Assembly (NCBI GenBank): GCA_013398955.1
Contig: VWPU01003065.1
Span: forward strand, 124,001 to 188,000
Direction: 5' to 3'
Length of the DNA: 64,000 nucleotides
Source: Callaeas wilsoni
Taxonomy: Eukaryota > Chordata > Aves > Passeriformes > Callaeidae
Shown: piece by piece, positions 25,475-38,903 of the stretch
How positions within the stretch are numbered: position 1 is the stretch's first letter
Layout: each line of letters opens with the position of its first letter
Notes under the pieces: model-generated
The model's database searches: none
What the model saw: only the letters and a program-made list of their open reading frames with translations
Told to the model about the DNA's origin: nothing
Made by a program: the position numbers and the translations under genes

Positions 25475-28400
25475 TGCTCGGTGTTATACAATAGAAAGAG
25501 ATGAATATTGCTAAATAGTTACTATTTGTTTGCAGAATTGATGTGGCATGTAAAGTAAATAATTACACATACAAATAGTACTGGAACTCACAGCCATTTC
25601 TCCTGCATACGCACATAAGGGATTTACACACTTGTAAGGTCATATTTTGCTTACATAAACGATCTTATCTTCTTGTACCCTGTGCCGTGTGGTATTCCAA
25701 ACATTGCGGGGAGCATGAAAAATGTCAGCACTACATACAAATCGTTTTGGCATATGGCATACTGTATAGACCAGTTGTGGAGCATGTGGAATAGGCCAGT
25801 ACAGTGATTAGAATTTTATTCAGGAATTTGTATTTCTTTTGACTGTTTCAAGTTTAAAGTAGTGTGTTCATTCAGGCTGAATGAAAGTTTTCTCTCAACA
25901 ATTAAAGTGAGCTGGGATATGGTGGTGCTTCTCTGAAATGAGCTGAGAAATTAAAAAGAACCCCAAAAAGTAGCATTGGAGGAGAGAAGAGAGTCAAGGA
26001 ATGTTGAGCAATGTGGGACCACTTTTTAAGGAGTTCTGCTAGAACTGCAACACTGCAGGAGTCACTGACACTCTCCCCAAGGTGAGACCAGAGGGTGGGC
26101 TTGGGACCAGCATCTCCTATTCACCCTGTGGGGAAAATGTAGAGAGAACGCTCTAGTTCTTGGATCTCTTAAAGGAAAGTAAATCCCAGAATGTGTTCAT
26201 CTATGGGGAGTGGGAAAGGGAGGATAGGAAGGATATGTGGGAAAAGAAGAGGAGGAGATGAACATTCATCTTCCTTATTGCGGTTGTAAAGGTGTGCCTA
26301 GGATTGGTTGATGTGGATTGGATTAAGTGGTAATTGAGTAACAATTAATGAATCAGATAATCATTAATTCTGACCAGATAATGAGGGAGGGTAGGAGAAA
26401 TTGTGTGTTTAAACAAAGGTGGTTTTAGTTGAGTGCAATTATCTATTACTTAAGGTGGCTGGAGGGAGGGGGCAACTGGACATTGCCATCTTTGTCAAGA
26501 AATCCTTCAAACACCAATTTAGCCATTTTTTCATAGTGGATTGATCCAAGATTTGACCCTGCTTCCTTTTCGTCCCGTAATCTACTCTCTTAAAGGTTGT
26601 ATGGACCTTCATTGCTTAAGTCTGTGGGTTGCTGGGATTTTCCCACTTTAAAAACACATCTCTCCCCTTCACTCTCTTAAGTTGATACGAACCACTGGCA
26701 AAGAGTAAGTAATTATTTATAAGTAACTGAACCCTCTCTTGAATAAAAGAACATTTTAAGCTTATCTAGGTATGTTACAAGTGAAGGGGAGAAGTGAACC
26801 CCAAGTGAAGATAGTTTTCTCTTACAAAAAAAAAAAACCAACCAAGAAACAAACTCTTTTATCATGTAGGGGTTTTTAAGTCTTGATTGTATTATCAGAG
26901 TCTTTTTACTTTCTTCATATTTTTGCTTCTTGTAATTCTGCTGAAAAATCTTGATGTTACTGATAGAATGACAAAATACAGGAATTAAGGTAATTGCATT
27001 AAGGGAATACTGAAAAAAATCCTCATAATTCAGTTTCTCCTGTTATAAAGACTTAGACATTGCTTCTTGCTTTAAGCTAGCATAATATAAAAACATTAAA
27101 CATTTCTGATGGTATTTTAAACTGTCTGGTGAATGTTTTAAGCAGGTTGAGAAAAATTTGCCATTAGCTTGTTGGTACAATCTTAGGTTGCCTTTATGAA
27201 AGAGAGGTTAGGTAAGAAACTGAGGAAAGATACTGCTATTTGAATACTTGAAGTAATGATTCATTTAATGCTTTAAATAAATACGGGATTTTTAACTAGC
27301 GTATGTTTATTTAGGTCCAGATTATTGTTTATGAGTTGTTTGACATTCCAAAAACCAGGGAACAGAAGACTCCTTATACATAATTTTAAAAGGTGTGGCA
27401 ATCAGGTAAGATTATCTCTTTTACCATGTCATAATATCTCCATGTTTTGTTAGGGCCTTTTACCCTTTTATTGTCTCCTAGAAGAAATATAGTAAGCCAT
27501 ATACAAATAATCCTTTCATTTTAAAAAAATTACTTCTTTTAACTGTATTTTAGATATATTATGCAGCAGTTAACATAGTCCTGACATTTTCAATAAACTG
27601 AAGTGGAATGCAGCATTTTGTCCCTCATCTACACCAACTTTTTTTAACAAATCTAATTAATGTTTGAAGTCACATGACTAATAATACCAACTGATAAATA
27701 CTGCCAGTTTCCCTGACAGGCAGCAGGTTAGCTAGTGAACAGTCAAAGAAGTACTTTGAGATTTTTCAAGAAGGATCCATTATTTAGCATAGCTCAGTTC
27801 CCAGGAAGAAGTAGTTTATTCTCCTCCTGTCAATCCTGTTTTTCAATTATTTTGTTCTCTCCTCAAAGGCCAAGCTCTGTGACATCTTTATGCATAGCTG
27901 TGGTGACACATAGTGCTGTGAAACTAATTCCGCTAAATATCTGTTACCTGTTTCTCTGGAAGATTAAATCTTTGGCGTATTGTTCCATTGGACATCTGAG
28001 AGGCAAAATTTGCTTTATTGTTGCTGACTTTTCCTTTTCTTGTGTGACACCATTATGGTGGTACCACAAAGAGAACTTTTAAAGATGTTTGCATGACATT
28101 TCAGGAAAACATACGCCCAAGGTTTTGCTCTACTGATAGTGCCCCAGATTATTTTTGAGCTACTTTGGGGAGTTTATAGGAAATTGCTTCAAGTACTGAA
28201 AGTACTAATAAAACCTTGACCTTACCACAGTTGTGATAAAATTTTGAAAAGCAACCTCATGTTTGCAGACTGACTGGAAGGAGCCACCAGGTTACACTCA
28301 AAGATTTGCCCATTTAGTGCAAACTCTTTGGACTTCAGTCTTGACAGTAAATGAGGGTCAGGAGAGGAACACCCTTCCTAAGAAGCCAGGAGCCACACAT

Positions 28401-30792
28401 CATGTTTTACATACTAGGAAGAAGAGGCAATCTTCTGTATTTTCAATAGCTAAAAATCACATAAAGTTTGTAGTGCAGCAGGGGTGTTGTGCGTGCCTTT
28501 GAATTTTCTCTAGAAAAAGTTTGTATCTTACTTGGTCAGCAGAGGATGAGAGCTTTGGTATCCATGGTCCATGTACAGTCAGGCCAGCATGTTCCTGCTT
28601 GTAGAGTAAGGTTCAGCTCCTTGTACACACTGATCAAAACACATCTGATATACATTCTTAGGTGTTCCTGTGGATTTTTAAACTTAGATAAATGAGTTGT
28701 AGTGCCGAGAGCTAAAGCCAGCAGAAATTGCAGTGTCCACTCATGCCTCAGACCCCTCTACAGGATGTCTTCTTTCACCAGGGTGAATAAACTGTGTTTT
28801 ATATTTGTTTAAAATTCTGAAATCTTCTGCAAGCAGAACATGTTTCATATTCAGAAAGAAAATATTCAGAGGGCTTCATCATTCCAAGAGTTCTTTGGAG
28901 TAAGAACATTTAAAATATTGTCTGATAAACTGAATTGCAACAAACAGCTCTCAAAGGCTACTGGAGTTCAGTGAGAGGTTTGGGAAGTGACCAGTAGTTA
29001 TGTATTACGTCAAGTGGTGTAATAAGTACCATTACCTTGTATTTTCACTTCTGTAAGGCTAAATCTAGGTGCAAGTGTACATAAATTACTATTACCTCCA
29101 TATGATGGGCTGGACTATTTGGATATCCATTTCACATACGGATAATGCTATTCCAATCTGAAAAGAAACGTAGTAGGAGTTTGTGAATGGTAAATGGTGG
29201 AGGGAAGATTGGTCTCTCAATAGTAAAAGCCCCAAGTGCCTGTCAGAAAGGAGCATAGATACCTCGTTTGCTTTGCTGAAATTTTGATAGCTGAAGACCA
29301 CCTTTAGCATTTTGTGCAGGAGTTGTTTGTATTTTTATTTTGCCTGATACCTTTGTGAAAGGAAATATTTAATAATTTTTTCCCATAAATGTTTACCCGT
29401 AGCTCTCTCAAATTAAGAGTGTCTCACTCTACAGGAATGTGAACTAAAAACCAAATAAAGCTTGTAGGCTTCACAACACAGTCATTCGTGCCAATGCTCT
29501 GGCCTGTGCTTAATGATGACCCAGAGTCTGCAGTTTATATCCCTTTAGTTCTTTAAAAACAGAAAACGTGATTTCTTTTCTTTTTTTTTCCCCCCTCCCT
29601 TTATATCAGCAAGAAAAATTGCTGGATTTGTCACTATCTCCTTAAATAGGTATTATTTTGGTCATTATGAAAAAAAAAAATTGTAATTCCTGCAAGTACA
29701 AAGTGATAAACCAGGGGAAACAATGTTCATAAGTCTCATTTACCAGCTGATCTGCCTCAGTCCAAGAATAGGAAATACTAAAGTGGGTATGTTCATTTGA
29801 ACATAATTTTTCACTCCAGTGTATTTCGAGAGTTGCAAATACCACTAAAGGATATTGAAACAATTTCTTAAATAAAATTGATTTACAAGTAAAATAAAAA
29901 ATCATTATAGCAGACCATTAAATGGCATCCACATTTGAAGCTTTAGGTAAGTTGAATAAATCCAGTCAACTATAGGGAAGGTACGTGAGAAGAAATATGA
30001 GTCAGAAGTGTAGTTGGCAGTTGGACAGAGATTGAAATTTGAGTTTGAAAGCCTGAACTTCACTCTTAAGGACTGTTTTACATATTCGGTGTTAGTGAAC
30101 TGATTCTGCTGGGGAAATTAGGTTATGTGTTTGAGTGTTTTTGTAGTGTACAGTTGTAAGTGCACATTGGCAAACTGAAAAGACTAAGCGGACTTTAAAA
30201 TATGCAAAAAAGTAAACTTTTTGTAGGGTTTAAACATGTTTTCCATTAGACTAGCTTTCAGTGATTTTGAAGTGTTTCTGCTGGTCCTGCTAGGTTAAGC
30301 TTACATTTTCAAATTTGCCTGTCTCTTCTGCAGTTACAAAATTAAAATGCCGTATTGTTTCTAATGTTGCATTGTGCGTTATCATTTGTGTAAATATTTT
30401 GTGTAAAAATTATTTTTACAAGTGTTATTCTTGCAAGAATAACAATCCCCCCAATCTGTGGGGATCCAGACCAATATTTCCATCAAAACCAAGCCAAAAG
30501 ACAACTGCTTGAGGCAAGAGGACTGTGATGGACCTTCAACCAGTGGCAGAAAGCCCATTTGTTTTTATGCTTCTTCTTGGGCGTGACAAAGCTGTGAGCT
30601 CTCATTGGGAAATCCATGCCAAGTTATTCTCTCTCTCGCTAATCTGCTTTGAAATTAATCTGACTCCATGTCTATCTCCCCAGATTTCCTCACTCCAGTG
30701 AGCTTTTTGCCACTACCTGCCAGGGTGCCCATTCAGATGAGCTGGAACAGCTGTTTGTGATGCTAAGTCAGCAAACTGATGCAAAAAAACCC

Positions 30793-31318
30793 CAGAATCA
30801 TAAAATGGTTTGGATTGAAGGGACCTTTAAAGGCTATCTAGTCTAACCACCCTGCCTTGAGCAAGGACATATTCAACTAGATAAGGTGTTTTAGAACCTC
30901 ATCCAACCTGACCTGGAATTTTTCCAGGGATGTGGCATCTACCACTTATATGGAAAACCTGTTGCAGTGTTTCACCACCCTCATTGTAAAAAAAATAAGT
31001 TCTTCCTTATATGTGGTCTGAATCTACCCCCTTTTAATTTAAAACAAATTGCCTCTTTTCCTATCACAACAAAACCTATTGAAAAATTTATCCCCATCTT
31101 TCTTATAAGCCACCTTTAAATATTAAAAGGCAATAAGGTCTTCCCAGAGTCTTCTCTTCCCCAGGCTGATTAATCCCAATTGTCTCAGCAGCCTGTCTTC
31201 ATAGGAGAGGTGCTCCAGCCCTTTGGTCATTTTTGTAGCCCTCCTATGGACATACTCCAACAGGTCTCATGTCTTTCCTGTGCTGAAAACTCCAGAGCTG
31301 GAAGTAGTATTCCGGGTA
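30793..31318 (-). mobile_element. CR1 LINE fragment, 3' end, reverse orientation
   Basis: Read on the minus strand this is the 3' end of an avian CR1. On the + strand it starts with agaatcataaaatggtttgg, the reverse complement of the classical CR1 terminus, and runs through gaagggacctttaaaggcta, ccaacctgacctggaa, gtttcaccaccctcattgt, tcttccccaggctgattaat and ccctcctatggacatactcc to ccagagctggaagtagtatt. The element is about 525 bp, 5'-truncated and diverged by many small changes. It is antisense to SPIDR. Confidence 0.93.
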
Positions 31319-34300
31319 AATAACTTCATTTTTACATCTGAGATTTGTTTGTTAAGGCAAATCAATTCCCTGATCTGATTTATTGTGCTGTCTCAACTTG
31401 TTTTTGCCATCACAGTTATGAGAGAGGAGAGGGGACAGCTTAAAACTGTGAAATCAGTGGTGTAGGGTAGAAGGACCTTCATCTGGTTTCTCTACTTCCT
31501 GACGTGAAACTGGTTTTTAGTTTGTGGATGCTAAATCTGTGGAATTTTGAGTTTGTGGATATTAACCGCATTGTTGATACCACCTGGAAAATAGTGATTT
31601 CAAGTCTGAAATTTCAATATGTGTGTATACATATTTTATTTTTCACCATGGATGTCTATGTGCATCTACACTTGCATAAGGAAAAATGTTTAGTTTAAAA
31701 TTTTGCTGTTCTTGTACATCATGAAAAACATGGAATTTTATGATTTTACAGAAAAATCCCTCAGTGGACATAATTTCAAGTCTCAGAAGATAAAAAATTA
31801 TTTTGAAATCTACAGAGCACTCAAATGCATGCCATGAGAAGTTGGATATTTTCTTAGCTGAATCTGGTCATTAAAAAGTTTAGTTTGTGGGGAAGTGTAG
31901 GTGGAGATGTTAATATTTCTTTCATTACTCAACTAGAAATTTGAAAACAATGTAAAAAGTTTCCTGTGTCCTGAGATTGCCTACGTTAAATTTCAGTCTT
32001 TTAATACAACAATCTTACACCAAGCAAGTAGAACATGGAAGGTCATTTTGTCTGTTTCTAAGCAGACCAAGTATTCTGTCCCTGAGCACTGCAAAGTCTG
32101 ATTTCTGTTTTCTTTGAGCAGTTTTACTTAGATTAATGCAGCCTTAAGTCATCAGAGATAGTAGATGTTCTTTCTTTTCACACGACATTCTTCTGTATCT
32201 CACCCCGTACTGCAAACTGACCTCATCACAGATCATTGTAATTTGATTGGATTAAACAGAGGCATTGGGGAGGACTTGGAAAGACAAAGGAAGAGCATTC
32301 CTTCGCTTCTCCATTTGACAGGGTTGTATTTCGGGAAAACTTCTAACTAAAACCTGTTGAAGTGCAAAGCTTCTGTGAAAGCTTCTTACTGTACATAAAA
32401 ATGCTGCTGCAGTGTGAAAAACAATATTCTTGCTTTCTGGGAGCATCACTTTGTGTGCAGCTGTGATAAGATTCCGAGGTATTTTTGTATGTTGTGTAAA
32501 TACCTGGTATTTTATTTCTGCCCAGTGTAGGCTTCAGATAACTTATTTTGAAAATACTGATGATTTAATTGTTTTTCAATTGAATGCTACTCAAATCAAC
32601 CTGCAGATAAGAAAACTAGGAAGCATTTAATATCCAAAGGATGCATTCCCCCCTTATTCCATTTCACCCACTGTGTTCTGAAATGGTGCAACCCATTCTG
32701 CAACTGCAAATACCCAAAGTTTGAACTGCTTTTTAACTCCTAAGCAGTGGTCACAGTTAGGCAATCTTTTCTGGCGGCTTTAATAAACTGAGTCAGTAGA
32801 AGAAGAGGATCATTGTGGTAATTATCATAATATAGCAGTTAGAACAGTAGTTTCCATTTGTGTATTTCTAAACCCAAATAAATAACACCTTGTAGGTGCT
32901 ATTGAAGTAGATGAATTGTCCCTATTGTTCTTCAGGTAGGCAAAAATACAGGTGGTGAGGACGGTGCTTTTCCCAAGTGTGTGTCCTTCCAGGCCAGCGC
33001 CAGCACCCTCTATCTAGTTGATGAGTAGTTGTTTGGAAATTATGAGTTGTTCCTATGACCTCATTTTGGAATAATTTCAGTATTTCCCTCTGGCACCTGG
33101 TGGCTGCTTGCTTTCTTACTAAAGTTTGTAAGTGCTGATGCTTGAGAAGTGAACCGGAGTTCCCAAGACAAGTCTGCATCCATGCCTTAAGATTTCTGTT
33201 CCTCTGTTGTTGACTTGTGCATGTAAAACAGAAAGAACTTTTGTTCACTTTCTTTTCCTAACCTGCTCACCGTAATCTTCTGGTAACTGGTCTTTTTTAG
33301 CTAGAAAATGGTATTGCCTACTAAGGAACTATAACTGACTTCTACAAAACATTCTTGCCGCTTCAACAATTGAATGTTGTTCACATAGCTGTATTTACAA
33401 AGTTGATTGGTCCCAGCTCCTACCACTTAATAATAACAATTTAATAATAATTCAAAATGATAATATAAAATATACAAAGAATACACTGTTGATATAAGGG
33501 TTGTAATACATTAACACACCAGCTGTAGGATTAAAACTAGTGTCCACGTGTGGAATGAAAAAATGAGGAATACTGGGAATCTTTCACTGATACCTCATAT
33601 TGAAATTTGGGTTCAGGAGGTATACAAAGGTCAGTATATGCAGTAGTGAGAAGCACATGTAGCATAGCAGATTTAGGAGAAGGGGGAAATTAATGGGGAA
33701 AGACAGAGTTATGAATTCAAATTAAACCACTGTAGGATGAAATTAAATATGCTTTTGGTGTTTCATCCCAAATCAAATGATACCACATTTTTTTGGTCTT
33801 ACAAGAACATAAGTTTTTGTGTGTGTGCTGCAGATAAATAACTTTTTGGTCAAGAAAGGAATTGTTTGTGGTCAATGAAACTCCCATACAAATTGAAAGC
33901 AATTCAAGATCTAATTCTGTGTGTGGAACATTTTATAATGACAGTGGGACTGCCATTAAAGGAACCCATTAACCAGCGTAAAAAGACCAGTGAAATATCG
34001 TTCATGCCTGTTGCAATTTTGAAATTAAAAGTAGTGATAATGATACATCCAGATCGGGTTAAGTACAGGTTGTAGTTATCTTTTCTCCAAGAAAATTCTC
34101 AGGAACGTTTTTCCTCCTTTTCACTGGAAATGCACGTTAATCACTTTTGGAAACCATAGGTGCAGTTACACTGTAAAATCCAGATCAAATCCTGCAGCTG
34201 CTGTTGGGAGTCAGTACTGCCTCAAGGCTAGCAGAATCCAGGTAAGATAAACTAATGGAGGAGGTTGGAATAAGCCCCTTTTCCTTGGTGAGGTTCAGGA

Positions 34301-34781
34301 TCCTCACTGGGCTTCTCCACTGACTTCCTTCAAATACCCCCAGTGGTGTCCAGGCAGGCTGCTGGTCCCACACCCAGCCCAGTACCTGTTTCAGGTACCT
34401 ACAAAGGCAGAAGGCTGTTCTCATGTTACCTTGTTCAGGATCAGGGCCTGAACCCCACCCTGGTAGCCCCCCAGGAGGACAGCTATAGCCATGTCGAATC
34501 TCCAGGAATGCCACAAGCAGTCTCAGCCTCTTGGCTTTTCTGTAAAGGACCTAGGCTTTTTTGGGTTTTCTTTCTAAAGACTACCTTTTTTATCCACTAG
34601 TAGAAAAAGGTTTCTACATTTCCTAAGCTTTAATAGGCTATTTTTAACAATCAGGAAGAGATTTAAACTCAGAAATTTGCTTTTATTTTGTGTAAGTTCC
34701 AAAACTTAAGATTAACATGCAAGAGAGGTATGCAGCTTTTTTTACAGGTTTCCCTACAGCTTTTCTTCTGCCTAAAAGTTA

Positions 34782-35365
34782 TGTTTTGTCAGAGTTTAAC
34801 CCCAGATGGCAACTAAGCCCCACACAGCCACTCACTCCATCCCTCAACAGTGGGATGGGGGAGAGAATTGGAAGAGTAAAAGAGAGAAAACTCATGGTTT
34901 GAGATGAAAACACTTTAACAGGTCAAGCAAAAGCTGCTCATGCAAACAAAGGAAAGCTGGGAATACATTCACCCCTTCCCATTGGCAGGCAGGCGTTCAG
35001 CCATCACCAGGAAAACTGGGCTCCATCATGGGTAATGGTGACTTGGGAAGATAAATGCCATCATTCTGAATGTTCTCCCCTCTTTCTCCTTCATAGCACG
35101 ATGCCGTAAAGTCTGGGATATTCCTTTGGTCAGTTGGGGTCATGTATCCCAGCTATGTCCCCTCCCAGCTCCTTATGCACCCCCAGCCTCCTGAGTGGTG
35201 GGGTGGGGTGAGGAGCAGAAAAGGCCTTGACTCTGTGCAAGCCCTGCTCAGCAATAAATAAAACATCCCTGTGTTATCAACACTGTTTCCAGCACAAATC
35301 CAAACCACAGACCCATACCAGCTACTCTGAATAAAATTAACTTTTCCCGAGCCAAACCCAGCACA
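34782..35365 (-). mobile_element. Solo endogenous-retrovirus LTR, avian type, reverse orientation
   Basis: Blocks match an LTR family I recognise as common in neoavian genomes: gtttaaccccagatggcaac, gggatgggggagagaattgg, ggcaggcaggcgttcagcca, ctttggtcagttggggtcat, cagcctcctgagtggtgggg, gccttgactctgtgcaagcc, tgttatcaacactgtttcca and gcacaaatccaaaccacaga. On the minus strand it begins TG (near 35365) and ends CA (near 34782), as LTRs do. No internal viral region is adjacent, so it is a solo LTR left by recombination. The flanks share tatg (34780-34783 and 35366-35369), which overlaps the left edge and is at best a weak target duplication. I cannot assign the exact Repbase family. Confidence 0.88.
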
Positions 35366-37506
35366 TATGTTCAAATGTATTTCTACAGCTATTGTTAGAG
35401 AAGGAGGGGGAATAAAATCTTTGTCTTACATTTCTGTCTCCCACTGTTCAGCATTGCTTCTACTCACAGACATAATTATTATTTGGTGTGCTGAATAAAT
35501 ACATTTTGTCAAAACAAAGCCTTGAAAGTTAATGAATAGTTACTGCATTAGAGGTTTGAAAAATATTTCTAGGAAAAATGGTTGGGAATTTTTCAAAGAA
35601 ATAATTTTCTGTCAGATCAACTTGTAAAATAATGGAAACTTCTTATGAAAAGCCTGTACAAGCAAATGAAAAGTTGTGAAATTGCTGAAATGCTATGTTT
35701 TGAAACAATGCCATTTTCCTACTCTGAAGCCACTTGTTTAGAAATTCCACTTTGGTTAGGTTTTTTTAGCTTAGTATTTTTTAAAATTGGTAAAGCAAAA
35801 TGCTTAAATTGATCCAAGTGGGATTCATGTACTATGTTTTCATTTGTTGTGTTCTTGTCTTGTTGATATTTTCACACCTCTTGCAGCACTGGAATTTAGG
35901 AAACGTTTTTAAAGGGGGTGATCAGAAAGTACATTTTTTAAAAATACAGGTATTTTGTCTCCTATTTTTGAGAATATTGTTTGAAGGCTTTGTCAATTTT
36001 GTTTTAGCATGTTTCTACATTTGAATTTAGGGTCTTTTTATGCTTCGTCCTTGGAGTACATGAATTACATAGTGTCACAGTGATCCAAAACCACAGGTTT
36101 CTCACGTTACCTGGCAGTGGAGAGAGAGAACACCATGGACAGCGTGTCCCATGACAACAGGCAATGCATGAAAATACGGCCTATATTTATTTAAATTTTA
36201 TCATTTTCATATGCTGGTGGCTCTCCGTGTCCTATAATCACAAGTCCTGTAAGAAGGAACCCCCTTAAAGCAACCTTCAGACCTCCCTCTGATAGTTCCT
36301 GAATGCTTTGCTCTGGGGATGAGGGTGAAGCCAGGCTGGAGGAGCAGCCTCATAGCCTGATTTGACACCCTTCTGCACAAAGAGATCCCACTCAAGTGGG
36401 GAGCCTGAAAGGGAAAAATGCAAGTGCTAAGTTGCTGACAGTACTCAGAAAATACAAATACCAGCCCTATTGCCTGTGGTTAAGAAGGGCAAGCTGCAGT
36501 GACGGGTGATTAACCGGCTACACCAAAGCTTTGATCTGCTTTTGTGACACTGATGCTCCAATGAAGATCAGGGCGTGTACCCTGATCTCAGGTGCTCTGC
36601 CGGCGCAGAGAAGTCCCTGTCCTAATGTTTCCTCTGTGCAGTACCCTGAAGACTTAATTAGAGAAGGAATGTGTGACAGGAAAAAGAGGACAGGACAGCA
36701 AATGTGACAATACAGAATAGTATCAACAGGAAACTGCATGTTTTAAAGGCAAAAGTTATCTTGTTATCTTGGCTGTGATGTTGTATCTCCTGCTGGCCTG
36801 CAGTGGGTGACAGCTCAGGAAAATCCAAATGTTTAGCAGTGTCTGTCCCTTCAAGTCTGTGCTGAATCACATCAGAGGCTGTAACACCACCAGCACGGTG
36901 GTAGGAGAACAATGTGTTAGTGTTGATATTCTTTTGGATAAGACACAAACCCAGAATCTTAACCACAGAATATTAAATCACCTCTTTTGGCATGAATAGA
37001 TAGATTTACTGAGGGCCTAATCCAGTTCTAATTTATGTTATTATCTTTTGTGTCCCTAAACTCTTCCTGTAGTTTTGATTAGATTTGGTCCTGTTTTCTT
37101 CTTTTCCCTGGAATATAAATGGTGAGAACAAACTATGCTGTACTGATATTTGAACAGGTTCTTATTTTCAGGACTGTTTTCTTTGTATCGGGAACCGAAA
37201 AAAGGAATCAAATATACCATGCTCCTAGTTTCTTAGTATTTGATCAGTTATTATATCAAATCCAGTGTAATTACTGATTATGTCATTACAACTAAATAGT
37301 ATTCCACATGCATGAGATATAAAATATAGACTATCATCTGTACAGGGTGATTGAGATTAAGATGCTCTAGCAGAGACTTTTTATTTTAGGACACTTCCCA
37401 CTAGCCCACATAATATTTGAAATGTTACGCATCTGAAGATAACCAAAGTGCTGAAAGAAGTGGGATGTTCTCTGTGCCTGTTTTAAGATTACCCAATTAA
37501 ATGCCA

Positions 37507-37585
37507 CCAAAAAACAAACAAACAAAAAACAACAAAAACAACAACAAAAAAACCTCCACCAAAACCAAACAGACAAACAAAAAGC
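37507..37585. repeat. A-rich (CAAA)n / (CAA)n low-complexity tract
   Basis: Almost only A and C: repeated caaa and caa units with a short cctccacc interruption. On the other strand it gives an artefactual Phe/Cys-rich open frame. Confidence 0.85.
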
Positions 37586-38858
37586 AGAGAATATGGCAAA
37601 TTTAAGATTTTTTTTTTTATGTACTATATGCTGTATTCCAAGTTCTGAGCCTGCTAAAAATGATTTGTTGAAATTACAGCAAAATTTACATGTGGTGCTT
37701 ATAAAATGGCTTTGATGCTTGATCCTTGATTGGTGTTCAGTTTAGATGGTTTAAAAGAGAAGCACAGAATTTGCATGAATGATTGAATGAAGTCAAGATG
37801 AAGGAATGTAACTGATGCTGCCCAGATACTTTCTCTGCCTGCTATACAGTGTGAAATAAAGCTCACTGAAATCAATGGAAAGGTGTTAATTTGAGTGAGC
37901 ATTAGATAATGGCCCAAACCTACTGCTTATTTTAAAGTAATTTATAAAGTTTTGCTGGACCTATGACTGAAAATGGGATTTCTCATTTTGCGAAGTTCAA
38001 ATAAAAGCTTAAAATGGCAAATGAACTTTATTTTTCATTTTCAAATTGGAAAAACAGCTGTCATCTGCACCTCTCTTTGAGCAGGACTTGTTGTGTCCAT
38101 AATTTCTTATGTAAAAAATCCCAGAGTATCTGGGGAAAGTGCTCCTTCAGTAATGCTTGTAGATGATCCATGGGGTAATACTAGTGTTACCACAGACCGG
38201 CATTTTCACCCCAATCCCTAACTAAAAGAGATATGGAGAACCACAAGGTGTAAGAAAGGAAGTGGAAAAGAGGTGATACCAGAGAACATTTCCTCCTCAT
38301 CTCTGTCTCCTTCACCTTCCACATTTTCTTCCTGCTGTTGCGTCATCTCCTAATGGTCTCCAGTGGTTTCAGCTCTCATCCGCATTCCTCTCGGATGATC
38401 CATTCCCTCCTGAAGGAATGTGTGATGGTGGTCAACCACCACGGCTTCAAACAAGAGGGTCTTTTTTGTACATGGATTACTGCACCCGAAACGATTTAGG
38501 TTTATTGCTTTCTTCCCCAAGAGTTTCCCAAAAAGTGGAGACAGTAGGACAGCCACATTCTTCCCTGGCTTCCCAAGAGAGAGGCTTTACCAAAGTCTGT
38601 TGCTGCTTCCCTGCAGTCCTGCAGCCATTACCAGCCCTGCTCAGAGCTGCAGCACCTTGGTGCAAGTTGGATCCTTCATGGCTAGGGCTGTGGGCTGTCC
38701 AACAATTCGGGGAAAAATTTGGCAGGCCAAACCCACAGTCATGAGGGGGCAGCCATGCTTTTCTTGTGCAGATGCGGCACTAGGAGGGTGGGGGTTAAAT
38801 GACAGGGTGCACCTGGAGCGAGACGAAGTGTTCAGCAGCACTCCTGTCCTACAATACT

Positions 38859-38903
38859 GGCTCTTCCAGTCTTCCCTGGAGGCACACCGGCTCTTCCAGT
38901 CTT
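38859..38903. repeat. Short direct repeat, 15-bp perfect core, 30-bp spacing
   Basis: The 15-mer ggctcttccagtctt occurs at 38859-38873 and again at 38889-38903, within a GC-richer block at about 38.4-39.05 kb. This looks like a local tandem duplication of about 30 bp. Confidence 0.8.

Noticed and set aside
32922..33248. 108-codon minus-strand frame considered as a retrocopy or CR1 coding fragment
   Set aside because: No recognisable domain, no poly-A tail or flanking duplication, and no match to CR1 reverse-transcriptase motifs.
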